A stretch of 64,000 bases of DNA, taken from the NCBI GenBank assembly GCA_946699065.1, contig CAMPDV010000014.1:1054001-1118000 (forward strand). Direction: 5' to 3'. Shown piece by piece: positions 9,767-21,592 of the stretch (positions are counted from its first letter, which is position 1; every line of letters begins with the position of its first letter). This DNA comes from Loxodes magnus (Eukaryota; Ciliophora; Karyorelictea; Loxodida; Loxodidae). The position numbers were made by a program, and so were the translations under genes. The notes beneath the pieces are model-generated. The model saw only the letters and a program-made list of their open reading frames with translations. It did no database searches and had not been told where the DNA came from.

Positions 9767-11788
9767 TATATTACATGGAATATAAATAAAAATATATAGA
9801 TATAACAATATATTTTTCTATCATTACTACTAGTACGTTAAGCAAAAAAGTTAGTAATTTAGTTTTAAGAATTAGTTAGTTGATGCTGATAAATACATTT
9901 TCCTAAATTTAATTATACAAAAGTATAAATATATGGAATAAGAGATAATAAGAATATTAAGGTTTTTTAATTTGATTATCATCTAAAAAATGTTAAAGAA
10001 AGTTTTGTATAAAAGTCTGTCTAATATAAGATCTCATAATATCCACCTATTTAATAGTTAAATTTATTTAGTTTCAAAACTTATAACTAATAAATAACCA
10101 AAGAGATAGATAGTTTATCTAAGTTCAAGAATTGTTTTGCTTTTTTATTATAGACTTAGATAAAAATTATAAAGCTTATTAATTAAATATTGCACTTATC
10201 TTATTATATAATTACCAAAATTATCTAGTTTAAATAAGGTATAATATCAAAGGTACTTAAGCAAAGCATGAATTATAATCTTAATTATATAAGTATGCCC
10301 TATTAAAAGATAGTCATCATTAATATATGCTTATTAATATAATTTAAAGACAATTAATTAGAAGCAAGAGTGGTGTATTCTTTCTAGATTCTACTTTAAG
10401 CTTATAATTATGAAAGGGGCTGCACTATAATTTTTTTATATTTGATCTGAAAGTTAAATATAAACTATATCAAACAGATCATAAGCAACTAAATTACCAC
10501 CTTTTATAGAATCTTGGATTTTTAATATTAAATTTCTTTTCAAGAGTAAATTAAACTAATAAAAAAAGAAACAGAACAATAGATAGTAGAAAAATAAAAA
10601 AAATAATTAAAAAATAATAAGAAAGAAGTGGAGAATAATAACTTTTCTTATATTAGCTTGAAGTAAACTTATAAAAAGTTTATGAAAAATTTGATAATTA
10701 GAATACATTTAGCATTAAAGAAATAATAATTAAAATCTTAAAAATAAATTCACTTTAGTATCTATATTATGCTAAAGTTTTATTTTATAAAATTAAAATG
10801 AGTATATTGGAGATTTAACTTTTTGTTATTCAAATAGATATTTAATATGAATCTAGTGCTAAGGATCTAAGCTTATTTAAATTTCAAAATTACAAAATAA
10901 AATCTTTGAGCAAGTCAATTTTTAGTATACAACCTAGAAAGATTAGCTAAATTTAAAAGGCATTTTTATTTATTTTTTATCAATTAAGGAAAATCATAAC
11001 TCAAAGCTATTAGAGATAACATGAAGATAGTACTGTGAAACTTCAAATAATTTCCTAAAAATTTTCCATCAAATAAAAAACAACTACTAGATCCAACTCT
11101 GAAACTTATAAATTAAAAACTAAATTAAAATAAGAAAAAGTTCACAGGTGGAGTTTTCGATTTTTTCCTAGCTGGCCTTTAAACTGATAGAAAATAGCAA
11201 GAATATTTTTTAGAAAATAAATAATAAAAACTTATGATTTTGATAACCTTTTATCTAATTGATTTAATACTAAATGGATTCTAAATTTAGCTTTAATATT
11301 ATTTCTTAGAAGAAAATATTAAAAATAACTTTAAAGAAACTATTGCTTAAGAAGAAATATTAAGCAGAAAACCAAAATTTTGGATAATCTGATAAATATC
11401 AAGCTTTACAAATTATCTTTTCGTTTTTTATTGTATTTATCTAACTGCTAAAAACTAAAAAATCAAGGGTTTACGTCAACTTCTATAAAGCGAGATTTAA
11501 TTAAAAATAAATATATAAAAGAAAAGCTATGTGATTGAGAGTAGAAATTAAGATCTCTTAAATTATCATAAGTTAGTAAAAAATTGCATAAAATCAGAAT
11601 TCATATAAAAGTAAAGTTACATGAAAAAGAAATTAGAATGACTAGGTGAAACCTACTTAAAATGATCTAAATATAAATAAACTTATTTTCATAAAGGAGT
11701 TTAGAGTTTATTATTTTAGTTATTTTACTAATTTTTTCTCATAATTCATTTTTCAAGGAATTTAGATCCCCTTATGATAAAATAAAAT
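9767..11788. other. A+T-rich region before the kinase, unresolved
   Basis: A long UGA-free plus-strand frame runs from about 10735 to a TGA at 11775-11777, only 11 nt before the kinase ATG. Its translation is dominated by Lys, Ile, Leu, Gln, Asn and Phe with almost no Gly or Pro, as expected from A+T-rich non-coding DNA, so I do not call it a gene. Nothing else was recognised. Confidence 0.4.
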
Positions 11789-13481
11789 ATGGGGAATTAA
11801 AATTTTACATGCAAAGTCTGACTTTGTGGATCAGACCAGACAAGTGCTTAGCAGTCTATTGATAAAAATACTATATAGGAAATATCTAATTTCTAAAGTT
11901 AGGATTAGCCTTTTATAAATAAAACAATCAAAAGAAAATAAATATAAGTTGAGATTAGTAAATCAAATATAGATTTGGTTGATGTTAGAAAAAGTAGAAA
12001 TCCACTTATCCAAGAGATTTATCTATAGAATTAAGACGAATAATAAATTATATTTTAAAAAAGTTAAAATTAAAGCAAGGATTAGGACCCATAAAGAAGT
12101 TAAAGCTTAGTTCTAACTCCACAAATGTTTATTAGGAAGTTTAAAGATAATATATTTGAAAATTATTAAGTTATAAAATACTTGGGGGGAGGAAGTTTCG
12201 GATAAGTTTACTTGGCTAGAAATACGGAAGATGGATAGTTAAGAGCTATAAAAAGTATTTAAAAAATATAAGGTACAAATGATAAATAATTGAAAGAAGC
12301 AGAAATTTTATCTAAAATGGTAAGATTTTATATAGAATCATCCTAATGTCTTAAAGCTTTTTGAAATTTTCGAAGATTAGTAGAACTTCCATTTGGTTAC
12401 TGAATATGTTTAAGGAGGTGAACTTCTAGACAGGCTGAGCTAATAATAGAATTTTTCTGAGTAAGAAACTAAATATATAATGCGACAAATTTTTTCCGCT
12501 GTATCTTATTGCCATTAAAAAGGAATAGTACATAGAGATTTGAAACTCGAAAACATTTTATTTACAGCTCAGTCTCCTTGCAATACTCTTAAAGTAATTG
12601 ATTTTGGAACATCAGCTCTAAAATAGAGAAAAAAAGAAAAGTTGAAAACTCTCTATGGAACTAGATATTATGTAGCTCCAGAAGTTTTAACAGGCAATTA
12701 CGATCAAAAATGCGATATATGAAGCTGTGGAGTTATTATGTACTTTCTTCTAACTGGAGAGCCACCATTTTAGGGTAGAGAGTCTGGATAAATATTAAAG
12801 AGAGTAATAAAGGGATAATATTCGCTTCACTAGCCAGTATGGGAAAAAATTTCACAAGAAGCTAGAGACTTGATCATTCAAATTTTAACCAAAAATATTG
12901 AAATGCGACCAAGTGCAAAGCAATGCCTAAAGAGCAAATGGTTTTAATAATAAAAGAAAGAGATAATAGAACTTAGCTCCCTCTAAAGTTTATAAAACTT
13001 CAAAATAAGCAAAAAAATTTAATAGGCAATAATGTAGTATATCGCAACTTAGCTTATACCTGAAAAAGATTTGGAAAGTATAAAAAAATAATTCATTTTT
13101 ATGGACTCAAATGGAAACGGAAGGATTTCAACTAAAGAGCTTATTAAAGCTTATTAAAATATAGGGATTGATAAATAATAAGCAGAAAGAATATTTTAGC
13201 AAGTTGATATAAACTAGTTAGGATATATAGAATGGAATTAATTTATAATAGCAAGTCTAGATAAAAAGCAGCTTTTTACAAGAGAACATCTGAAAAGTGT
13301 TTTCAAGAAGCTTGATAAAAATAAAACAGGAAAAATAGATAAACAGAATTTATAAGATTTTTTTGAAGGATAAATTGAAGAAAATATTATTTCAGAAATA
13401 ATGGATGAATTGGATGAAGAAAGAAAAGGAAACATAGATTTTGATCAATTCATAAAGGCAATTGAAAGTAGCAATAGTTGA
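11789..13481 (+). CDS. Calcium-dependent protein kinase (CDPK), 558 aa
   Basis: A serine/threonine kinase switched on by calcium through its own EF-hands; ciliates and plants carry many. The start gives MGNQNFTCKVW, an N-myristoylation signal with a nearby Cys, suggesting membrane anchoring. The kinase domain begins about residue 128 with LGGGSFGQV, then HRDLKLEN (D245), IDFGTSA, VAPEV and CDIWSCG, whose Trp306 is a TGA. Four EF-hands follow: DSNGNGRISTKE (from 434), DINQLGYIEWNQ, DKNKTGKIDKQN and DEERKGNIDFDQ. A 16-nt intron (12320-12335, GTAAG...ATAG) lies between SKM and NHPN; removing it leaves exactly 558 codons plus TGA. Many Gln codons are TAA/TAG. The autoinhibitory linker lies between kinase and EF-hands. 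The start choice rests on the frame and the myristoylation motif. Confidence 0.95.
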
Positions 13482-16400
13482 GGAATAAACAGCTTATTTT
13501 ATTAGTATATCAATTTTCATAATTTAGTAAACATTAATCCTTTTTTAATTTTTTTTGCTGAATCACTAATCATTTTTAACTCAAGTATATGCATGCTAAA
13601 TTGAATTTGCTTAAAGTTGATTTTAAAAAAACCGTTGAATTACATATAGAGATTTTCATAAATTATCTAATATTAACTAAATATTTTTAGTTTTCTTTAT
13701 TTTAACTGATGTAAAATTATTATTTTTGAAAAGGAAATGCTTAAATGCAAAGTTTGAACTAAATTAATTTTATGTTTCATAAGCATCTGTTTTGCTTTCC
13801 TTTACATTGATTAAAGTTTGCAGATATCAGAAATTCTAAATTTATTGCATAATCAATAACTTTAACTCTTGCTTAGAAATCTTGTCCAAATTAAACCTTT
13901 AGATCACTATCGTTATTAGTTTTATGAAAACTAAATAAGTTTGAGTTAAAAAAATAAAAAAGAGTAATTTAATAGGAAATATATATTCTAGAAAAATTAT
14001 CTCTAGCCTTTAACTCAAATAATTTTAGAAGGATAACTTATTTGAAAATTAAATGAAATTGATATTGATATTGATATTGTTAAAAATTTATAATAATTTT
14101 TATCTAATAATAAAGAAATAAGCCAAAGGTAAGCAGCTTTTTAATAAATAATACAAACAGAAAATATTAAATCAACTTCCAGCTGAGAGATATAGTGTTT
14201 CTAGAGATATAAGAAATATTAAACTTATTTCAATTTTTTAAATTAAAAATATAATAAGCTTCACTTTATTTTATGTAAGACAGAACATCGAAACTATTAC
14301 ATTATATATATCTTTCTATTTTTAAATTTATCTGTTTTATTTCAATCAATCTTCTGATGATTTAATTTAAAATATATAAAATATACATTTTTCTTTAGAA
14401 TATTTTTATAGACTTGTCTTAATTAATATAAACTAAGAAGCATTTAGAAAGTATATTCAAATATTTGATTCCTTCTTATTAAGAATAAACTAATTCTCTT
14501 TTAATTAACTTGATCTTTAAAATTATTATAATGTTACAAGCAAAATTAATTATTGCTATATTTGCCTAATTTAAAGCTGAAAAAATATTATTAGCTTTCT
14601 AAAAGTTTTTCATTTTGCCATTTTTATTTTCTTTAAGCTTATCACAATATTTGATAGTTATCAACCAGCTAATTTTAAAGAAGAAATTAAAAAATAGACA
14701 GAATAACTGAATATTAAGAAATAAATTTTTTTTATTTGTTTCTGTTTGTTTATTTAATATTTCTCTATAAGCTTAAAAGTTTATTTTTGTTGATGCTAAG
14801 TTTTTATGATTTATATATTTAAATATTTAATAATTAGTAAAATTATTCTATGCTTCTTAAATTTAATTTAATTAAATTATATTCGTTTGGTTAGCTCATT
14901 CACTAAAAATTTAAACATAGCTATATATCTTTAAGGAGAGAATCTTTTAAATTTTTATTGTTTAAATTGAGAAAAATTAGAGTCTAATTTTATGCCTTAT
15001 TCTTAAACTAGGCAATATCTTATCATTTTTATAATTAACTTATTTTATCTTCACTAAATATCAAATTTAAAATAATCTATTAATATTCAGCTAGAATGTC
15101 GATAAAAATTAGAGTAAGCCAAAAAGAACAAGCATCACAATATGTTCTAATTAATATTAAGAGAAATGATTTTATTTAGAATATTATATTAATTTAAGTG
15201 TATTTTATTGTAATTTCAGAAAATCCAAATTTGCTTATTGTAAGATATTTTTATTAGATATAACCAAATAAATATAAAAAAGCCTAAGTAATTTAAAGAA
15301 GCCTTCTAATTATTTAAAGGTAAACTAACTTTTTTAATTATTTTTTCTACTATATTTTAATTTTTTCCTAACTGACTCTTTAAAAAATTTTCTTAAACTA
15401 AATTTATTGTAAGTTTTAAATTTAGCTCAATATATTAATATTAAACTCAGAATATAATAATTTAATATTTTTTGGACTTAGATTTAAATTTGTTCATAGA
15501 CTTAGCTTCACATACCTAAAAAATAAATAATATCTACACTTTCTTTTATCTAAAATATTAATAATAAGCAAATTGCAATTTAAATCATAAAATTAAGTTT
15601 CTTTTTAATGTGAATGGCAAGTTTTAATAGGATATTTAGTAATTTAAGTAGTTACTAATAATTCAATATATCTAAGTTTAACCATTTAAAATTCATATAT
15701 TAAATAAAAATTATTCATATACAATTTTTATTTTTCATTTGATATATAAGGAAATAATATAATAACCAGCTATCTAATAAGAAGCAAAGTAAAACTTAAT
15801 TTTATTCGTTTAGCAATTCTTCTTAATAATAGCTTGAAAAGTTATTTTTTAAACGTTTTATCTCATATATTTAAATTAATTTTTAGCAATACAATAATGC
15901 TAATAAATTGACTTTGTTATACAATAATAGATAAATAAAAATCCGTATATTGTAAATAATTAGTAAGTTAGATAGGTTTATAATTTTAACCATTTAAGAA
16001 AATATTATTTCATTTTGTGTATTAATGAAAACTTTATTAATATAGTAAAATTGCTAATGTGATAGTCATTCATTTATGAGATTTAAATACAGAAAATTTA
16101 TTTCGAAAGTAGTTACTTGATAATTAATATCTAATAAATATAATTATGATTTTAAAGAGTGAAATAAAGATACTGAGTAGATAATTCCTTAATATTTTTT
16201 AATTCTTAAAATAATTTTCAATCTAAGGATCTAATCAAAAATTTAAGTATATGGATAGTTTAAAAAATTTTTCATGCTCTATGAATAAATGGCGATTAAA
16301 AAATACTTTTTCTCATTATTTTTTCAATTTAATTGGAATTATGACTAAGCAAAATAACATTTTAAATTTGATAAATCACAATTTATGTAGAAATTCATTA

Positions 16401-16689
16401 ATCAATTATACATTTGAAATTTATTAAGAAAGCATTAAAATATATAGCATAATATATCATTCGAATTTTAAGTTATTGGTTCGAAAATATTTCCTTGAAA
16501 CTTTAAAAATATAAAAATATCAATGAAATATAAAATAAAATAAAATAAAGTGAAAGCTAATTAATTAGAAAAAGTAAATTTCACATTCTCAATTTCCACA
16601 TAAAAGCTCTATGAGTTATGATCGCAAAGCTTATTTTATTAAATGAATCTTAATTTTTTTTGGAGGAAAATGAATTCTAGTAACATTCT
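13482..16689. other. A+T-rich region, no gene seen
   Basis: Low-complexity DNA without recognised coding signal. A small microsatellite lies at 14059-14079 (listed separately). Confidence 0.55.
14059..14079. repeat. (TTGATA)n microsatellite
   Basis: Three and a half tandem copies of TTGATA. Confidence 0.8.
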
Positions 16690-16735
16690 AAAAAGAGATG
16701 CGCCATTGTGGTGCTACGCACTCTATAACATAATT
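16690..16735 (+). repeat. Short G+C-richer remnant, possible retroelement tail
   Basis: A short island containing GCGCCATTGTGGTGCTACGC followed by a T-run. It resembles the ATTGTGGTAGCCAC part of the family A 3' tail at 23292-24112. It has no recognisable gag frame beside it, so it could be an isolated tail or chance similarity. Confidence 0.3.
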
Positions 16736-16913
16736 TTTTTTCTATGTATATTTTTATTTATTATTTTTCAGTTTTTATAAGTGTATTACTAGAAAATTAG
16801 CAAATACGAGGAAAAATAACATGAATCATTTAATAATTTTACTATGAAATTAATTTAACTTCTAAAGCCATGGACATAGTTATATTATAGTAAATATATC
16901 AAAAATTATTTCA

Positions 16914-16928
16914 TAAAATCAATTTTAA
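16914..16928. repeat. SINE target-site duplication, left
   Basis: The 15-mer TAAAATCAATTTTAA is repeated exactly at 17239-17253. Confidence 0.8.
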
Positions 16929-17238
16929 ATAATTGAAAAGATGATGGGAGCTGAGATTGACCTTCGTGACTAAACTTCTGGTTTTACGGCTAGGAACAAA
17001 TTCCTTTCCTGTTGCTGAGAAAGTCCCTGGTCAGAGTCATTTTCTGAAGGGAACACTGTCTTTGAGATTATCCGCTCTTGGTATGGGCTTGAAGCCTGGC
17101 TGCTCATAGCGATAGAGCTCCCTAGCAGCTGTGCCTGGAGCACAACAGGATATCCCCGTTATTCCATAAAAAGATAGCATCGGGTCGTGCAATCGGAAAG
17201 GAATCTTCGGTACAAAAACTTTTTTAGTTGAAATTAAT
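16929..17238 (+). mobile_element. SINE-like structured element, copy 2
   Basis: A 310-bp copy of the element at 6943-7256 with about 15 single-base differences and no large indel. Its flanks are unrelated to those of copy 1, and it has its own 15-bp target-site duplication, so it moved independently. The 3' end reads GGTACAAAAAC then TTTTTTAGTTGAAATTAATT, close to the LINE end GGTACCACAAA then TTTTTTTAGTTAAATTTAAT. The hairpin near the 3' end is less perfect here (CGGAAAGGAATCTTCGG). Confidence 0.85.
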
Positions 17239-17253
17239 TAAAATCAATTTTAA
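17239..17253. repeat. SINE target-site duplication, right
   Basis: Exact repeat of 16914-16928. Confidence 0.8.
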
Positions 17254-18024
17254 TGCTGGTTTATTAATTTTTTATTTCTTTAGCTTCCTTTTAAATCATT
17301 AAAACAATTAAAATTAATTATTAAATTGCGTTTGATCTAATTTTTTTTAATAATTTTGCTTTGAAGTTAAAACAAATAATAACTAAAGCAAAATTTTTTT
17401 GTATATAAGCCATATAGGAAAGTATTATGTAATTATTTTAGATAGATTGATTTTTACACTAATGAGCAGCATAATATACACTTTTTATTAAAAATTTATT
17501 AGATCCACTTAAGTTTTAATTATAAACATAAATTAAAAAGTAGTAATGAAAGTCTCAAGGATATCAAAAGAAGATAAAATCTATTATTGCATAGATTTAA
17601 AATTAAAAATTTTCCTATTTTAATATCTACTTTATAATTTAGTTAGTTTTACGTAGCTATTCTAAATAAAATTTTTATAAGCATACAAAATAAATAATAA
17701 TAAAAGCTTTTAAAGATAACTGCTCAATGCTATTATTAAATTTATATTTTAGAATATATTATTATCTTAAAGTTATTTTTGGAACTTATTTGCTTTATTT
17801 TTTAATTATTCAATCAATTTATTGACAAACTAAAATGATTATAAGTTTGAAATCCTAGTCTATTAATTAAATAGAGATATTTAGAATTAAATTTTAATTT
17901 ATATAACTTACAATATTTTAAATTAATTATATAAATTTTCTTAAATTAAGTTTATTTAGAAATCTGCACTGAATAAATTATACTAAATAAGGGTATAATT
18001 TATATCTATTGAACATTTTAACTT
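17254..18024. other. A+T-rich spacer, nothing recognised
   Basis: No gene or repeat recognised. Confidence 0.5.
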
Positions 18025-18714
18025 TCAAAAAATTATTTTTAGTTTAACTAAATATTTCAAAATTTTAAGCCAAAAATAAATATTATTATTAAATAATAAT
18101 TTTAATATCAAATAAAAAATGTTTTCAATCTAAATTAAATTAAATAATAAAGCTTAATATTATAATAATATGCTTAAATAAATTTAAATTAAAATCGTAA
18201 TTTACCATAAAGCTTATAATTACCTTTTAATCTTAATTATTAAAATTTAATTGAAAATATAAATTAATGGATCTAATTAAATTAATTAAATAATATCTTT
18301 TAGAACGCTAAGTTCATTTCTAAAAAGTTTTTCAGATTATTTTATTAATTAATTAAAATTTTATATGTTTTTACCATATTTCATATAGGTAATAAAAAAT
18401 TTTTTGCAACTTCCATTTCAACAATCTTGATTCAATTTTCTATATTCATTCCTTTTTTCACTTTCTCACTAACCAAATTATTTCAATATCTCTTACACTT
18501 GTTCATCATTTTTATCTAAAATTTAATTTCTTCTGCGAATCAACTTTGAATGAAAATATTTAATTCTTTAGTTAATTTATTAAAGTAATCTTCGAGTAGG
18601 GAAGTTAAGATTAATATAATTTTGGTTGTAAGTTATAAGTTTAAGTAAATCGTAATTCTTGAAATCTTGAAATTCTTCTAATTCAGATTATTTTATTTAA
18701 AGTTATTTCCTCAT
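18025..18714 (-). CDS. Possible hypothetical protein
   Basis: A minus-strand frame from ATG at 18714 to TGA at 18027-18025 (229 codons). The first 115 residues are charged and coding-like, for example MRKQLQIKQSELEEFQDFKN, LDKNDEQVQEILKQFG and ESEKRNEYRKLNQDC. The second half is poor in Gly, Asp and Glu, so the real gene may end early or splice. A neighbouring frame also looks partly protein-like over 18310-18600, leaving exon structure unresolved. No domain recognised. Confidence 0.35.
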
Positions 18715-20649
18715 GCTAAATTACATTTTAAATTATAAAATTATGAAAATAATAATTTCTCTTTATTTCTAAATTATTAAAGATATAAATATAAACAAAA
18801 TTTTTAATTTGTATTTTAATATTATTTTATTCCTTAAATAGCTTTAAGCGAAATTGCTTTAATATTCTTCAAAGAGTATAGTTATATATTATATTTATAG
18901 AAATATGTTCTTTTTAGGATATATTTTCATCATACAATTATAAATCTAAAAACATTTTAAAAATTAAAAAATTAATAAAAAAGATGATACTTCTTTATAA
19001 ATACATCCTTTTTTTATAATATCCTTTAAATTTTTATTTTAATATACTATATCTAAATTTTATATAAAAACTAATTATAAGATAATAACTTTTAATAAGC
19101 AAAAGAAGTATTTTAAATAGAATAATTAATTAATACTATAAAACTAAAATATATAAAAAATAGTCTAATTATTATTTCTTAGTCCTCCTTATACTAGATA
19201 GAAAATATATTAAAAACATTTAATTTTAATTAGCATAAGAAAATTAATATTTAATTTAGTCTATATTATAAATAGTTAATAATTATCTAGGCATACTTAG
19301 GAAAAATTTATTAAGATTATGAAAAAATATGAAATATATATAATTAAATAATTGAAAATAATTTAAGGGCTAATATTTAAAATTTCTAGTTTGATTCTTT
19401 TAACTATATTACCTTTTAAAATTAATTCTTTCAGTAATTAAATCAAAATTTATAATAAAAATTTTTATTGAAATTTAGATATATAATACATTGAAATTTT
19501 TGAAATATCTTTATTTAATTTTTAAATAGTAAGAGCTTAAGATTACAAAGTGATAAATAATATTAGAAATTAATTATTATATCATGTTTTTTATAATTAT
19601 TAAAATATTTCAGAGGTTTTAGAATAAAAGTAGAAATTACTTAAAAATATTCTAAAAGTTTAATATTTTAAAAAATTTTAAAAGCATGTGATGATTTGAA
19701 AATTCTCGTTTATATGATAAACAATTTAAAAAAGTTATATTTTTAATTTTAAAATAATAATTTCTTGGCTCATTCATATAAGTGGTTGAATAAAAATAAA
19801 TAAGTGAATGAATTTATCTAAACGGAATAAAAAATTGGCTTGGTAGCATTTGAAAAAATGTATATTAAGCCTCAATAAAAAGTCTCTCAGAGAGATAAAT
19901 GACTAAAAACAATGAATTAATAAGTTTTGAGAATGAAGGTTTCTATATAATTTAATCATTTAATTTAATTTAAATAATTTAACAAAAATATTTAAAGAAG
20001 TAAAAATTTAAATAAAACTATCTAATAAAATTTATTAAAATAATTCTAAAAATAAGTTTACAAATCTTAAAAATAATTTTATATTTAATTTAGAAAATTT
20101 TATTTTATCTGCTTTTAAATAAAAAAATAAAAACTATAAGTATATAGATGAAAAAAACTTTAATTAAAAAATAATTTATACATATATATTTATAATTAAG
20201 AAATTTTTAGAATAAATTAAAAAAACAAAAAAACTAATATACTTTTTAACAAAGTATGAAAATGTGCATTGAACAAGCAAATATATTTAAGCAAGCATAA
20301 AAAATTTTAAGTATTAATAAAAAAAATACAACATTTTTAACTGAGAAAAAAAATTAAAAAATATTAACACCATAAAATAAAAGATAAAAAACCTCAAATA
20401 TAAAATATTCTTTGTATAATATATTATGTTTATCATTTTTTAATGAAAAACACATTTATGAGTATTTTAATATATTAAAATATGTCCTTCACGACTGACT
20501 CAAAATTCTTATAATTATAAAAATTAAAATTTGTTCACATTTCAAATAAAAAAAGCAAAGCTAATATGAACTTTGGGAAAAAACCTTATGACTTTTAAAA
20601 GCCAGAAATATAAGATAAAATAAAAAAATATCGAAAAAAACTTGATCAG
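18715..20649. other. A+T-rich region, no gene seen
   Basis: Very A+T-rich, with many A-runs. Nothing recognised. Confidence 0.5.
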
Positions 20650-21592
20650 AAAAAAAATATGGTAGAAGGTTTCAAAAAGGGCTTCTATACCACCTCTTTC
20701 TAAGCTAAAAGGAAGAGAGGAAGCAGGAAACCTAAATTTCTAAACATCACACGTCAACTTCCAAAGCCTAACCTTCTTCTTAAACCATATAGGAGCAACT
20801 CTAAACAACTCCCCCAGACAACCCTAGAAACACTAACATGCAACAATATCGACTGAGGACCTTCCCAAGAAGCAAAAGATTAATAACTTTCAGGCCTAGA
20901 TTAGGACATTCAACCCTTACATGGACCTCGGAGATCTCAATAAAGAGCAAATCTTAGGAATGACGAAGGAGGAAATGGCTAAGCTTATCTTAGCATTAAT
21001 AGGAAAAAATAAAGATCTGGAAAAACAGATTGAAGAACTAGCTTAAGAACAACAAGAGCATTTAGAAGATGAGGAAACCCATGCTCCTAGAAACTTAAAC
21101 TAGGCTGCAATGAATATCAGAATTGACGAATTCGATAGGCAGCTGGAACAATTATACGAATCGAATGAAAATATTCATATCAAATTGGAAAAATTAGAGA
21201 CAAGTGTAAAATAATAGGCTATGCAATCTATCTCAATGGAGATTGAATAAGAGAATAATAAGCCAATTGAACAAATTAAAGAGAAATATTTTAGGAAAAA
21301 ATGTTACATCTGCAGGAGAACAGACCACCTATGGAGACGATGCTGGAAGAGAAAGAAGATTTAATAGAAAATATGGAATGACATAACCTAATTTTACCCA
21401 ACCAGGAATGGAGAAATTTATAAGAAGAAGGCAAGCTATATGAAGAGACAACCATTCCGAAAACTTGACAGTGAAGGAAGGAGAAGACCACCTAGAGATC
21501 AAGTTCCTATTGATTGGATAGGGAAGTAGGAAGCTCTTAAGTAGACGATCCTTCTTTAACACTTTAATTTAATTTAATTTAATTTAGATTAA
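20650..21592 (+). mobile_element. Family B Gag-only retroelement, nearly intact
   Basis: Starts with an A-run and ATG at 20659, carries the family B N-terminal signature, coiled coil and zinc knuckle, and ends in TTTAACACTTTAATTTAATT, a TTTAA repeat. Compared with the copies at 3971 and 52068 it is a divergent subfamily: the N-terminus and order of parts are shared, but the DNA sequence differs widely. One frameshift lies between about 20850 and 20915. Confidence 0.75.
20659..21560 (+). pseudogene. Gag-like zinc-knuckle protein, one frameshift
   Basis: The N-terminal segment (MVEGFKKGFYTTSFQAKRKR) and the main body are in different frames; the body is open from about 20900. It reads a coiled coil (MTKEEMAKLILALIGKNKDL, IDEFDRQLEQLYESNENI) and then the zinc knuckle CYICRRTDHLWRRC with all four ligands, followed by a basic, Arg- and Pro-containing tail (RRRPPRDQVPIDW). 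The frameshift could be an assembly error or true inactivation. The protein would bind nucleic acid like LINE ORF1 or Gag; no enzyme domain is present. The stop was not fixed because no in-frame TGA occurs before the A+T-rich tail. Confidence 0.65.

Noticed and set aside
10735..11777. Long plus-strand open frame ending just before the kinase start
   Set aside because: Same reason: no motif, almost no Gly or Pro, and length within chance expectation for this code and base composition.
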